A DNA stretch of 64,000 bases from Terriglobia bacterium (GCA_025358575.1 JANYJA010000134.1:1-64000), one strand, 5' to 3'. Numbered from the stretch's first letter, positions 45,731 to 55,242 are shown. A program made the numbers and translations. The notes: generated by a model not told the origin, from the sequence alone.

Positions 45731-48379
45731 CTAACTGTCTGTCCGAAAATGCTCGGGCAGGTATTTCCTTACGAACTGAATTCCCGTTCGCTCGGGCTCG
45801 ATAACATAACGAGCCAAAGTCTGCTTCAGACCTTGCCGCTGCCGGTCGAATTCGGCGGGCATTCCCGCCGCCTTCGCGGCGCGGGCGAGATACTCGGGCC
45901 ATTCTCTCATTTCTCCGTTTGAGGGCAAGTCGCTGAGTAACTGAAATGCTCGCGTGGCTTCGCCCTTCGCGAGAGCGATCTCACCCTGAAGCCGCTTCGA
46001 CCAGTGCTGATATATGGGCCAGTCCTTAAGCCCTGGAACCTTACACTTTTCAGCGGCGGAAGTCTGGCCGAGTTGCGCCAGCAGACATCCAATGTGCATA
46101 CGCTCTTTGTAGCCGGACCTCGGTATCAGCGCAAGAATTTCGCGGCATTGGTCGATCGCAGTCTTATGGTCACCCTCGAGAAGAGTGAGTTGTGCAAGAA
46201 GCCTCCGCTTTACGAGACTGTTCGCCAGGAAATTTTTCTTTACGTCGAAATCCAGCCCGTCGTTCAGGCTTGCGCGAGCTTCTTTTGTAGCTCCGTGCTC
46301 GGCATTTATCCAGGCTTTGAGAGTGTAGCCGCGGCTCTTGACCTTCGGGTCCGCACTCGCAGCCACACGGTCGATAGCTCGTTCCTGGGCGGGAAACTGC
46401 CGCAGGGCGAAAAGGATCGAGGCTTGGGTTTGGTCAAGCCAGCCCTCGTCGGATTCGGCGGGCTTAGCGCCCTTTAATGTTTCAAGCGCCGCTTTTAACT
46501 GGCCCGAATCAGCCTGTAAGTTCGCTTTTTGGACAACAAACTTCCAGTTCTTAGGATCCTTGGCAAGTGCGTCTTCGATTAATCCCAGGGCTTGCTTCCC
46601 GCGTCCTAGAGCACTAGCGACAGATGCCTGATAAAAATATCCAAGGCCGTCGTCCGGGTAGGTCGCCTTGTACAAATCGTAAACCTGCTCGGACTCATCC
46701 CAATTGCCAGTATCGGACGCGAACTGGCCGCGAATTTTAAACCCTTCCTTCGCGGTCAGCGGATTTTGTTTGGCTAACTCGGCGGCCCGCGCCGAATAAC
46801 GGAGGCCTTCGTCAGAACGACCGAACGAAACTAAAATGTCGCCAAGTCTACCTTCAGCGGCCGCGAATTGCGGATCGATCTTAATGGCTTCCGTAAAGCG
46901 GGCGATGACGTCCTCGGAAGGCTTACCCGTATTGAAGGCTTCGTCGCCGGCGACATACTGCTCCAGAGCGGCCCATTTGGACGTTGTCAGTTCGGGCATT
47001 GGAGAGGAACGCGGCGTCACCCCCTGGCGGCCAAGCTCGCCACGGACCCACGAAGCGGCGCTGTCGGGGACCCCCAGAAGGTCGTCTATGTTATTCACAT
47101 CCATTTCCGTGGTGTGCAGGTGGCCGGAAATTCTAAGTCGAAGCTGAACCTGGAATTGATCGGCAATCCTGCCTAACTGCGCAAAAAGCACACCTGTGGC
47201 TCCCTCGGCGGCGGCGATGCGTTGGGCAGTCGTTTCATTGACCGGTTGATCCTCCAAGCCCAATTCCTTGCGCCTGTCCGCAATTTTCTTATCACTAACT
47301 AACTCGATTTTGTCGGAGCTGCGGATTTTGTTCGAAAGGACGCGCTCGAAGGCCTGGGCCATCGCGACGGAGTTGGGAAGGTCGGGTGTGGCTATGACTG
47401 GCAAGAGCATAATCAATGGAACCGCTGGAATGTGGCTCTGTACTATATAGCGGTATCCGTAACCGGAAAAGGCCAAAGTCGCCGCGCCGCCCGCAAGCCA
47501 CAACAATTTTCGACGACCTTGACGCCACTGAACCGAACTCTCTAGCCGCAAGACCAGTGCATTGGCTGAAGGAAAGCGCTCTTGTGGATTTATGGACCGA
47601 GCCCGATCGATTGCGTGTTTCCATCTTTCGGATGGGGGCTCTTTCACCATGACGCAAACGATTTGCCCCAGGGCATAGATATCGGTCGCGGGAGAAACGG
47701 TTCCACCGGAAAACTGTTCCGGGGCCATAAACGCGGGAGTGCCCAAGCGATCGACGGTTCGGGTGAGCGGCGTATCCATATCGAAACTTTTGGCTAAGCC
47801 AAAATCCATCAAGACGGGCCGATCCCACTGCTTGTCGACGAGCATTATGTTGCCGGGCTTCAAGTCGCGGTGCACAATGCCGCGAGCGTGAGCCGCATCG
47901 AGGCCGGCCGCGATACCGCGCAATACGATCAGAGCGCGTTCGGGGGTGACATCGGGCTCTCGCTTTAGGCGCTCGGCGAGGGTCTCCCCCGGCAAGTACT
48001 CCATGGTGTAGAAACGGAGCGCGGGTTTGCGCTGGGAGTCCACGCCGAAATCGTAAACGCGGCACACGTTGGGGTGGCTAACGTTTAGCGCGGCTCCAAT
48101 TTCAGTCAAGAAGCGGTCGGCGAAACGCGGGTCCGCGCTATAGACCGGCAAGACGGTTTTGAGCGCGCGCTCTTGTCCGGAACGCAGGATGTCTTTTACC
48201 AAATAAACTTGACCCATACCGCCGGCCCCGATTTCCGCAACGATTTCAAAGCGGTTAGACACCACATCGCCAGCCTTCAATAAGGATGGCAAAGTATAAA
48301 CGGGCTTAAAGAAATCGTCCGCGGAGCCTTCGCCGGATTTCTCGTCGCGGTCAGGTTGTGGGGGTATTGGATCCGGCAT
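45731..48379 (-). CDS. Ser/Thr protein kinase with transmembrane segment and TPR region
   Basis: 882 residues. The kinase domain at about 44-282 has the glycine loop GAGGMGQVY, ATP Lys in ERALKTV, HRDLKPGN (170-177), DFGLAKS and APEQFSGG. One membrane helix at about 291-313 follows. The outer part first has a region that reads LLPVIATPDLPNSVAMAQAF, then about ten tetratricopeptide-like helix pairs (residues 450-860, with GYFYQASVASALGRGKQALGLIEDALAKDPKNWKFV quoted in part). This is the bacterial PknB-type receptor kinase of Acidobacteriota. It overlaps the sigma gene by 29 bases and probably phosphorylates it or a partner. Confidence 0.93.
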   Translation of the reverse strand: MPDPIPPQPDRDEKSGEGSADDFFKPVYTLPSLLKAGDVVSNRFEIVAEIGAGGMGQVYLVKDILRSGQERALKTVLPVYSADPRFADRFLTEIGAALNVSHPNVCRVYDFGVDSQRKPALRFYTMEYLPGETLAERLKREPDVTPERALIVLRGIAAGLDAAHARGIVHRDLKPGNIMLVDKQWDRPVLMDFGLAKSFDMDTPLTRTVDRLGTPAFMAPEQFSGGTVSPATDIYALGQIVCVMVKEPPSERWKHAIDRARSINPQERFPSANALVLRLESSVQWRQGRRKLLWLAGGAATLAFSGYGYRYIVQSHIPAVPLIMLLPVIATPDLPNSVAMAQAFERVLSNKIRSSDKIELVSDKKIADRRKELGLEDQPVNETTAQRIAAAEGATGVLFAQLGRIADQFQVQLRLRISGHLHTTEMDVNNIDDLLGVPDSAASWVRGELGRQGVTPRSSPMPELTTSKWAALEQYVAGDEAFNTGKPSEDVIARFTEAIKIDPQFAAAEGRLGDILVSFGRSDEGLRYSARAAELAKQNPLTAKEGFKIRGQFASDTGNWDESEQVYDLYKATYPDDGLGYFYQASVASALGRGKQALGLIEDALAKDPKNWKFVVQKANLQADSGQLKAALETLKGAKPAESDEGWLDQTQASILFALRQFPAQERAIDRVAASADPKVKSRGYTLKAWINAEHGATKEARASLNDGLDFDVKKNFLANSLVKRRLLAQLTLLEGDHKTAIDQCREILALIPRSGYKERMHIGCLLAQLGQTSAAEKCKVPGLKDWPIYQHWSKRLQGEIALAKGEATRAFQLLSDLPSNGEMREWPEYLARAAKAAGMPAEFDRQRQGLKQTLARYVIEPERTGIQFVRKYLPEHFRTDS

Positions 48380-48932
48380 TGCGCATCAGGCGCCGCAGTT
48401 CCCGCGTGGCATCCCGAAGATCCCGCTTCACAGTTGTTACGGAAACATCGAGGATAGACGCAACCTCTTCATGCGTCCACTGAACGAACATGACCAGTTG
48501 TACGATCTGGGCCGCGCGGGGGTTAGTCTGGGCAAACTGATCGAGGACTTCGTGTATGGCGATGATCTCCTCCGGATCGCGCTGCAGCTTCAACATGTCG
48601 TCGCGTAACTCAACCTGTATGAGGCTGCCGCCGCGCTTTTGCGAGCGGATGGCAAGAGCGCGATCCACGATGATGTGGCGCATGGTCCGCGTGGCGATGG
48701 CGATGAAATGGTCGCGATTGGTTATATCCAAATGTTTGGACTGCTGAAGGCGAATGAAAACTTCCGCGACCAAGCCAGTGGGGCCGATGGAATCACTCTT
48801 ATGTTTAGCTCGGACCGATGCGCGGGCGATTCTGTGCAGGCTGGTGTACAGCTCGGCAAACAGATGGTCTTGCGCGGACCGGTCCCCCTCCTGCCAAGCG
48901 TGAATCAGTACCGTGATCTCGGGCGACGCCAT
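48351..48932 (-). CDS. ECF RNA polymerase sigma factor (TIGR02999-like)
   Basis: 193 residues from the ATG at 48932 (a GTG and a farther ATG are in frame). Region 2 shows LFAELYTSLHRIARASVRAKH and the -10 recognition region, with GPTGLVAEVFIRL; region 4 has WTHEEVASILDVSVTTVKRDLRDATRELRRL, a helix-turn-helix. The extended form is like the TIGR02999 ECF sigma factors of Acidobacteriota and Planctomycetes, which stand next to kinase-TPR genes. It overlaps the kinase start, so the two are coupled. It is preceded by 55 bases and the MFS-spermidine synthase gene. It probably transcribes this operon. Confidence 0.92.
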   Translation of the reverse strand: MASPEITVLIHAWQEGDRSAQDHLFAELYTSLHRIARASVRAKHKSDSIGPTGLVAEVFIRLQQSKHLDITNRDHFIAIATRTMRHIIVDRALAIRSQKRGGSLIQVELRDDMLKLQRDPEEIIAIHEVLDQFAQTNPRAAQIVQLVMFVQWTHEEVASILDVSVTTVKRDLRDATRELRRLMRNAGSNTPTT

Positions 48933-48987
48933 CACTAGTGAGATAGTGTAACGAAATAACAAGCTATTCGGTTAGAAAGAACCGGGT

Positions 48988-51102
48988 CTATTTCAAACTT
49001 TGCCAGAGATTGCTGTAGTCGTCGGTCCACATGCGCATTTGAGGGCCGACGGGGATCTTTTTCGGCGGGCCGGTAGCGAAGGGCCACCGGCTCAAATCCT
49101 CGCGGTTGGTGACGAGCACCCAATCGGCTTCGAAAGTGCCGCTCTCAACGTCGATCTCGTTGGAGACAAGAACGGCATCGCGCTGGGATGCGGCGGCGGT
49201 TTGCTTGGCGACCGGGGCGAGATCGAGGAACTTGTTCGAGACGTGGAAGGCGAGCACTCCATCGGGCTTCAGGTGGCGCCAATAGACGGCACAGGCTTCG
49301 CGGGTAAGCAGATGAACCGGAACGGAGTCGCCGGAGAAGGCGTCGACGGCGAGCAGGTCGAAGTGCTGGGCGGGCTCGCGTTCCAGGGAGAGGCGAGCGT
49401 CGCCGAGGACGACCTCGGTGCGCGCCGGAGAGTCTTGAAGGAAGGTGAACTGCGTGTTCGCAATCAGGGGCACGAGCGGATTAATTTCGTAGAAGCGGAA
49501 GGTGTCGCCGGCGCGGCCGTAAGCCGCGAGAGTGCCAGTGCCAAGGCCGATGACGCCCACGCGCAGCGGGCCGCTCTCGCCCAGTTGTTTAAGCGCCAAG
49601 CCGATGCCGGTAGTGGGCCCGTAATAGGTGGTGGGCTTGCGGCGCAGGTCGGGCGAGAGGAATTGCTGGCCGTGGTTAATGGTGCCGTGCGTGAGCTGGC
49701 GAGTGGCTTCTTCGTCAGCGGTCTTTTCGTTGTCGCTTACGCGCAGGGTGCCGTAAAAATTACGGACGAGGAGCCGCGATCCGGCTACGGTGGCGCGCGT
49801 TTCATGGGCGACGTAGACGCCGATGGCGAGCGCCAGGGCGGCGCACACGAACCACACCGGAGAGCGTAAAGATCCCCGCGGATTTTGCCGATAGAAAACA
49901 TAGACGATGAGCAAACCGCATGCAGTGATTGCGATGGGGAACTCGTAGAGGGCGGGGAATACGGCGGGGGCCAGGAAAGCCACGAACAGGCCACCGAGGG
50001 CCCCGCCGGCGGCGGTCATGAGGTAGAAGGTTGTGAGGTGTTCGGCGTCGGGCTTAAGGCGAGCAAGCTCTCCGTGGCATACCATGCAGCAAATGAATAG
50101 GGAGAAAGCGAAGAGCGGAAGCGAGATGCGGAGATCCGATATCTCGATGCTGTTCGACGTGGCGTAGGCCATGGAGCCAAGGGCCACGGCGGCCAAGCGA
50201 ATGAAGAGGGCGCGGCGGTACCAGCGAGGGCTTTCAAAACAGAGGATAAAAGTCAAAAGATAGAGGCTGAGCGGAAGAACCCAGAGAAACGGGATGGCGG
50301 CGACGTTCTGGGAGAGGTGATTGGTGACGGAGAGCAGAAGGGCGGAAGCGCAGGCGGCGAGCGCAAGCCACAGAAGTTGGAGGCTCCCTTGGGGCCAGGC
50401 GCGGGCTTGGATGGCTGGGGCAGCTTTGGGGCCGGCCGCGTGCCAACTCTGCCACGCGGCAAAGGCGCAGAAAACAGTGAACGCAGCGTAAGTTATGGAC
50501 CAGGCCCAGGCTTGTGCGTGCGTCGTGAAATAAGGGTCAACGGCGACCGGGTAGCTAAGGAGTGCCAGCATGGATGCGGCGTTGGAGAGCGCGAAGAAGC
50601 GGTAAGGAAAGGCTCCGCCGCCCGAGCGTGCGTGCCAGCTTTGGAGCAGCGGGCTCGTGGCGGAGAGCAGCAGATAAGGGAGTCCGATGGTGGCGGCGAG
50701 AAGTCCGAGGATGCGGAGAAGCGGGTTGTCGGAGCCGGAGGGTTTCCACCACGCGCCAGGGAGCACGGGGAGGCTGACGAGACTGAGGGTTAAAAGCGCA
50801 ATGTGAACGATGCTTTGAGTGCGTGAGGGGAGGCGCGTGGCGATCCAGTGAGCGTAGAGATAGCCGAGGAGCAACGCGAGCTGAAAGAAGAGCATGCACG
50901 CGGTCCACACGGCCGCGGAACCGCCGAACCAGGGCAAAATGATCTTGGCGATTACGGGCTGAATCTGGAAGAGAAGGAACGCGCCAAGGAAGATAGTAAG
51001 GGCGTAAACAAGCGGCGATTGTGAGGCTGCGCTAACGGTAAGCGGGGACGCCGGTGACACGCTCTCCGATAACGAGCGCGTGAATGTGATCGGTGCCCTC
51101 AT
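48988..51102 (-). CDS. fused MFS-like membrane domain / spermidine synthase-like protein
   Basis: 704 residues. The first 430 contain about ten to twelve membrane helices, and residues about 440-680 form a spermidine synthase-like domain (VGVIGLGTGTLAAYGRAGDTFRFYEINP, DARLSLEREP, DAFSGDSVPVHLL quoted in part). This is the known fused MFS/spermidine synthase family, whose substrate is not established. The ATG at 51102 lies inside the acyl-CoA dehydrogenase gene (overlap 71 bases); a GTG at 51060 would reduce this to 29. The ligand-binding Asp of polyamine synthases is present (ALAVDAFSGDS), but polyamine activity is not shown. Confidence 0.88.
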   Translation of the reverse strand: MRAPITFTRSLSESVSPASPLTVSAASQSPLVYALTIFLGAFLLFQIQPVIAKIILPWFGGSAAVWTACMLFFQLALLLGYLYAHWIATRLPSRTQSIVHIALLTLSLVSLPVLPGAWWKPSGSDNPLLRILGLLAATIGLPYLLLSATSPLLQSWHARSGGGAFPYRFFALSNAASMLALLSYPVAVDPYFTTHAQAWAWSITYAAFTVFCAFAAWQSWHAAGPKAAPAIQARAWPQGSLQLLWLALAACASALLLSVTNHLSQNVAAIPFLWVLPLSLYLLTFILCFESPRWYRRALFIRLAAVALGSMAYATSNSIEISDLRISLPLFAFSLFICCMVCHGELARLKPDAEHLTTFYLMTAAGGALGGLFVAFLAPAVFPALYEFPIAITACGLLIVYVFYRQNPRGSLRSPVWFVCAALALAIGVYVAHETRATVAGSRLLVRNFYGTLRVSDNEKTADEEATRQLTHGTINHGQQFLSPDLRRKPTTYYGPTTGIGLALKQLGESGPLRVGVIGLGTGTLAAYGRAGDTFRFYEINPLVPLIANTQFTFLQDSPARTEVVLGDARLSLEREPAQHFDLLAVDAFSGDSVPVHLLTREACAVYWRHLKPDGVLAFHVSNKFLDLAPVAKQTAAASQRDAVLVSNEIDVESGTFEADWVLVTNREDLSRWPFATGPPKKIPVGPQMRMWTDDYSNLWQSLK

Positions 51103-52201
51103 ACGTCTTCACCGTCTCCAGATTGCATAGATGACGCATTATAGGATACTCGTCAATGATGCCGTTGGCGCCGAGCAGGTCGCGGCTGAGGCGAGCGCAT
51201 TCCAGGGCAATCGAGGTGTTATTGCGCTTGAGCATGGAGATGTGTGCGGGGTCGAGCTTCCCCTTATCTTTGAGGCGACCGCAGTGGAGCGCAAGGAGCT
51301 GGGCCTTGGTGATTTCCGTGATCATCCAGGCGAGCTTTTCCTGAACGAGTTGATGGGAAGCCAGCGGCCGGTCGTCAAACTGCTTGCGCAGGATGGTGTA
51401 CTGGCGGGCGGTTTCGTAGCAATCCATGGCGGCGCCGAGGACGCCCCACCCGATGCCGAACCGGGCTTGCGAGAGACACATCAGTGGGCCTTTGAGGCCG
51501 CGAATTTCGGGAAACATGGCGGTAGCGGGGACGCGGCAATCGTGGAAAGCGAGGCTGGAGGTGGTGGAGGCCCGCATGGAGAGCTTCCCGTGAATATCGG
51601 AGGTGGTGAAGCCAGCGGTGCCGCGCTCCACGAGGAAACCGCGAATACCGTCGTCGGTGCGGGCCCAGACGATGGCAATGTCGGCGAGGCTGCCGTTAGT
51701 AATCCAGGTCTTCTCCCCGTTAAGAACCCAGTGATCCCCATCGCGAACGGCGCGCGTGCGCATGCCGGCCGGGTTGGAGCCGAAGTCGGGTTCAGTGAGG
51801 CCGAAGCAGCCGAGGGCCTCGCCGGATTGGAGGCGAGGCAGCCAGCGGGTGCGGTGCTCATCGGAGCCAAATTTCAGAATGGGGTACATGACGAGCGCGC
51901 CTTGCACGGAGACGAAGCTGCGCAGGCCGGAATCGCCGCGCTCAATTTCCTGCATGATGAGGCCGTATTCCACGTTGCTCATGCCGGCGCAACCGTAGCC
52001 TTCGAGGTTGGCGCCGAAGAAACCGAGGCGACCCATTTCAGGCACGAGTTCGCGCGGGAAGCGGCCGTCACGAAAGCAGTCCCGGATGATGGGGATCACG
52101 CGATCATCCACGAAACCTCGCGCCGTTTGGCGTACTAGTAGTTCCTGTTCGTCTAACAGGGTATCGATCAGGAGGTAATCCACACCGCGGAAAGCACTCA
52201 T
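51032..52201 (-). CDS. gcdH: glutaryl-CoA dehydrogenase-like acyl-CoA dehydrogenase
   Basis: 389 residues, FAD enzyme. LRSFVSVQGALVMYPILKFG and GCFGLTEPDFGSNPAG are the family signatures, and Glu368 in VKTYEGTDHIHALVIGERVTG (quoted in part) is at the position of the catalytic base of glutaryl-CoA dehydrogenase. Other acyl-CoA dehydrogenases differ there, so I favour glutaryl-CoA oxidation and decarboxylation in lysine, tryptophan or aromatic breakdown. It is followed by an overlapping membrane-fusion gene. Confidence 0.9.
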   Translation of the reverse strand: MSAFRGVDYLLIDTLLDEQELLVRQTARGFVDDRVIPIIRDCFRDGRFPRELVPEMGRLGFFGANLEGYGCAGMSNVEYGLIMQEIERGDSGLRSFVSVQGALVMYPILKFGSDEHRTRWLPRLQSGEALGCFGLTEPDFGSNPAGMRTRAVRDGDHWVLNGEKTWITNGSLADIAIVWARTDDGIRGFLVERGTAGFTTSDIHGKLSMRASTTSSLAFHDCRVPATAMFPEIRGLKGPLMCLSQARFGIGWGVLGAAMDCYETARQYTILRKQFDDRPLASHQLVQEKLAWMITEITKAQLLALHCGRLKDKGKLDPAHISMLKRNNTSIALECARLSRDLLGANGIIDEYPIMRHLCNLETVKTYEGTDHIHALVIGERVTGVPAYR

Positions 52202-52409
52202 TCTTCAGCTCGCCTCCAGTTTAACAGCCGGGTTCGATCTCACTTTTACCAGCGGCTTGATGTGTACCGGATTACAGACGGGGAAATTACTAATGGATTT
52301 TCACCGGGCTGCCGATAGGCAGTGTAAGCGATTTAATTTACAATACAACTGTTGGCCCTAATTTCTCCCGCCACGGAGGAAATCCGGTTTCCGGGTGGGG
52401 GATTGACGC

Positions 52410-53867
52410 ATGGATTCACTACTCTGGCTTGGTCTCATCTCATTTGTGCTGGCGCTGGTCCTGACGCCGATCTTTCGTGACGTCTTCCGGTCCTATGGCG
52501 TGGTGGATGCGCCGGACCACTCGCGCAAGATACATAAGTACCCCATTCCCCGGGTTGGGGGAATCGCGATTGCGTGCGCGTACGCGGGTTCGTTTTTCCT
52601 TTTTCCGTCGCTGACGGGGTCCAACTTAAATCCCGAGCTTTCGCTGGTTTGGAAGATGCTGCCAGCGGCGGCGGTAATTTTCGCGGTAGGCATTATCGAT
52701 GACCTGCTGGGTTTGAAACCTTGGCAGAAGATTGTCGGGCAACTGGCAGCCGCGGGACTGGCGTACTGGTCGGGCGTTCGCATTGAGGATCTGGTCGGTT
52801 ACCACACGCTGATGTGGTGGAGTCTGCCGCTGACGCTGCTGTGGCTTTTGGCCTGCACCAATGCTTTCAATCTGGTGGACGGTATGGACGGATTGGCGGC
52901 TGGTGTGGGGCTGTTTGCGACGCTGACGATTTTTATCGCCGCGCTGCTCCATAAAAACATACCGCTGGCGCTGGCTACCTTCCCGTTAGCTGCCTGCCTG
53001 CTCGGATTTCTCTGTTATAACTTCAATCCGGCGACAATCTTTCTGGGCGATTCGGGCAGTCTGCTCATCGGATTTCTGCTGGGTTGCTATGGGATTATTT
53101 GGACGCAGAAATCGGCCACGTTGCTGGGTATGACGGCGCCTTTGATGGCGTTGTCCATTCCTTTGCTGGATGTTTGCCTCGCCGTGGTGAGGCGGCTGAT
53201 GCGGCGCCAGCCCATATTCGGGGCAGATCGCGGGCACATTCATCACCGTCTTTTAGATCGGGGCATGACGCCGCGGCGCGCCGTGCTGGTGTTGTATGCA
53301 TTGTGCAGCTTGGTGGCCGCGTTTTCGTTATTGCAGAGCGTGGTGCAGAACGACCGCGTTTCGGGGCTGATCATCGTCCTGTTTTGCGCGGTGGCGTGGG
53401 TCGGAATTCAGTATCTAGGATATGCCGAGTTTACGGTCGCGGGCCGGATGCTGTTTCGGGGGGATTTCCAGCGGACGTTGAAAGCGCAGATCGATTTGCA
53501 CAGCTTCGAACAGGCGGTAGCCGACGCCCGAGCAGTGGATGATTGCTGGGCGGCGCTAATCGCCGCTTGCGAAAAGATGGATTTTCATTGCGTGCGGATG
53601 AGTTTCGCCGGCCGGGTGTTTGACGGGGCGGATGCTCCGTGCAGCGCGCCCGACCGGTGGGAAATGCGCGTGCCGCTGCCGGGCAACGGATATTTGGAAT
53701 TTACGCGGGGTCTGCAGTCGCCGGTTCTGGCCGCGATTGTGGGTCCGTTTATCGATGCGATTCACAATCATCTGGGGCCGCGTTTGGTCGCCATCCAGAC
53801 GGGCGCCGCGAATCAGAGCGCGCACGCTCCGATGAACGCCTCGAAGCTGGTCCGCGAATCCGACTAG
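52410..53867 (+). CDS. WecA/TagO-type polyprenyl-phosphate sugar-1-phosphate transferase with extension
   Basis: 485 residues. The first 350 carry the PNPT superfamily motifs in about ten membrane helices: DDLLGLKPWQKI, NAFNLVDGMDGLAAGV, FLGDSGSLLIGF and GHIHHRLLDRG (the WecA HIHH motif). It joins a sugar-1-phosphate, usually GlcNAc-1-P, to undecaprenyl phosphate at the start of glycan assembly. About 130 additional cytoplasmic residues follow, containing FEQAVADARAVDDCWAALIAAC and IVGPFIDAIHNHLGP. This extension is absent from standard WecA. The sugar transferase gene follows after 13 bases. Confidence 0.9.
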   Translation: MDSLLWLGLISFVLALVLTPIFRDVFRSYGVVDAPDHSRKIHKYPIPRVGGIAIACAYAGSFFLFPSLTGSNLNPELSLVWKMLPAAAVIFAVGIIDDLLGLKPWQKIVGQLAAAGLAYWSGVRIEDLVGYHTLMWWSLPLTLLWLLACTNAFNLVDGMDGLAAGVGLFATLTIFIAALLHKNIPLALATFPLAACLLGFLCYNFNPATIFLGDSGSLLIGFLLGCYGIIWTQKSATLLGMTAPLMALSIPLLDVCLAVVRRLMRRQPIFGADRGHIHHRLLDRGMTPRRAVLVLYALCSLVAAFSLLQSVVQNDRVSGLIIVLFCAVAWVGIQYLGYAEFTVAGRMLFRGDFQRTLKAQIDLHSFEQAVADARAVDDCWAALIAACEKMDFHCVRMSFAGRVFDGADAPCSAPDRWEMRVPLPGNGYLEFTRGLQSPVLAAIVGPFIDAIHNHLGPRLVAIQTGAANQSAHAPMNASKLVRESD

Positions 53868-53880
53868 CCTTTCACTAGGG

Positions 53881-55242
53881 ATGCAAATATTTAGCAGCTC
53901 CATACTGCCGTCGCGCGTATCGACGCTGCTTCTTTCCGAATTTCTACTGACGAGTTTGGGATTTCTGGCCGGGTGCGCGTTGGCGCTCCAACTAGGCACC
54001 GGCGACTACCTGCTGAATCAAAACGGCATTTGGGCGGTTCTGGTTGCTGTCGGAAGCGTGCTCTTCGGGCTTTACTTCAACAGCCTGTACCGGCAAACGC
54101 GGGTGACGTCACGGGTGGGGTTGGCGCTGAAGCTGTGCAATGTCTTCGGGATTGCGCTCATTGTTCAAGGGTTCCTGGCGTACGTAGCGACAGGATTGAA
54201 TCTGCCGCGTACCGCGATGATCGAAGGGAGCGCGCTGAATTTCGCCGGGCTTCTGTTGTGGAGGGCGTTTTACAGCAGCGTATTGTGGAAGCTTTTTGGC
54301 GTTCAGCGGGTGCTGTTTCTAGGCACGGATGCGGTGGTGCGCGATGTGGCCGAACAAATTGTAGCGCGGCCGGAGCGCGGGTTCGGAGTGGCCGGGTATC
54401 TGTCGACTGGCGAGATTGCGTCCGAAGGCATGCCGGGCGGCGAAGTCCTCGGGGACATCGGGGATTTAATAGCGACGGTGGCGCGGATTCGGCCCAACCG
54501 CATCGTGGTGGGCATGCCGGACTGGCGCAACCATTTGCCGATTGCGGAGCTGCTGCGACTGAGGCGGCAAGGAATGGAAATTGAGGATGCGGCAACAGTC
54601 TACGAGCGGGTGTGCGGCCGGGTCTGCGCGCGGCAATTCCGGCCGTCGCAAGTAATTTTTAACGACGAGTTGGCGACGCGGCCGGGAAGCGTGGCGCTGC
54701 AATCGGTTTACACGAATCTGCTGGCGCTGGCAGGCATTTTGTTGACCTTCCCCCTCATGATTGTTGTGGCGCTGGCGATCAAAATGACATCGCGCGGGCC
54801 GGCGATGGACCCGGTGCTGTGCGTGGGTTTGAATGGGATTCCCTTTGTAATGAAGCGATTTCGGTGCGAGCGGGTGCGCCAGGAGGGGAACTGGGCGATG
54901 AAGGAAGTAACGCCCATAGGGCACGCGATCCGGAAGCTGCACCTGGAAAATCTGCCACGTCTCTTCAATTTGTGGCGCGGCGAGATGGCGCTGGTGGGCC
55001 CGCGTCCGGAGCGTCCGGAGTTTGTGGATGTGCTGGCGCGTCGCATTGCTTACTATCACCAGCGGCATTCAGTGAAGCCTGGGATTACCGGATGGAGCCA
55101 GATCAACGTGGATCATCGAAAAAACCCGGTGGATGCAATGGTACTTCTGGAGTACGATCTTTACTACACCAAGCACATTTCGCTGGCTCTGGACGCTTAC
55201 ATTCTCTTTCACCGCATGCGCTCTTATCTGCCTTTTTCATGA
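53881..55242 (+). CDS. exopolysaccharide polyprenyl glycosylphosphotransferase (WbaP/WcaJ-like)
   Basis: 453 residues: four amino-terminal membrane helices, a CoA-binding-like nucleotide domain at about 135-245 (VLFLGTDAVVRDVAEQI, NRIVVGMPDWRNHLP) and a bacterial sugar transferase domain from about 280 (PLMIVVALAIKMTSRGPA, GEMALVGPRPERPEF, KPGITGWSQIN). The catalytic Asp-Glu pair found in SLDELPQ of the family appears as HLENLPR, so the dyad is Glu-Asn. It may use a different mechanism, act as a partner or be inactive. It is in operon with the WecA-like gene, so two glycan-initiating enzymes lie together. Confidence 0.88.
   Translation: MQIFSSSILPSRVSTLLLSEFLLTSLGFLAGCALALQLGTGDYLLNQNGIWAVLVAVGSVLFGLYFNSLYRQTRVTSRVGLALKLCNVFGIALIVQGFLAYVATGLNLPRTAMIEGSALNFAGLLLWRAFYSSVLWKLFGVQRVLFLGTDAVVRDVAEQIVARPERGFGVAGYLSTGEIASEGMPGGEVLGDIGDLIATVARIRPNRIVVGMPDWRNHLPIAELLRLRRQGMEIEDAATVYERVCGRVCARQFRPSQVIFNDELATRPGSVALQSVYTNLLALAGILLTFPLMIVVALAIKMTSRGPAMDPVLCVGLNGIPFVMKRFRCERVRQEGNWAMKEVTPIGHAIRKLHLENLPRLFNLWRGEMALVGPRPERPEFVDVLARRIAYYHQRHSVKPGITGWSQINVDHRKNPVDAMVLLEYDLYYTKHISLALDAYILFHRMRSYLPFS

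Noticed and set aside
49000-49869. Open frame of 289 codons opposite the spermidine synthase gene
   Set aside because: Shadow of the MFS/spermidine synthase gene; low complexity and no motif.
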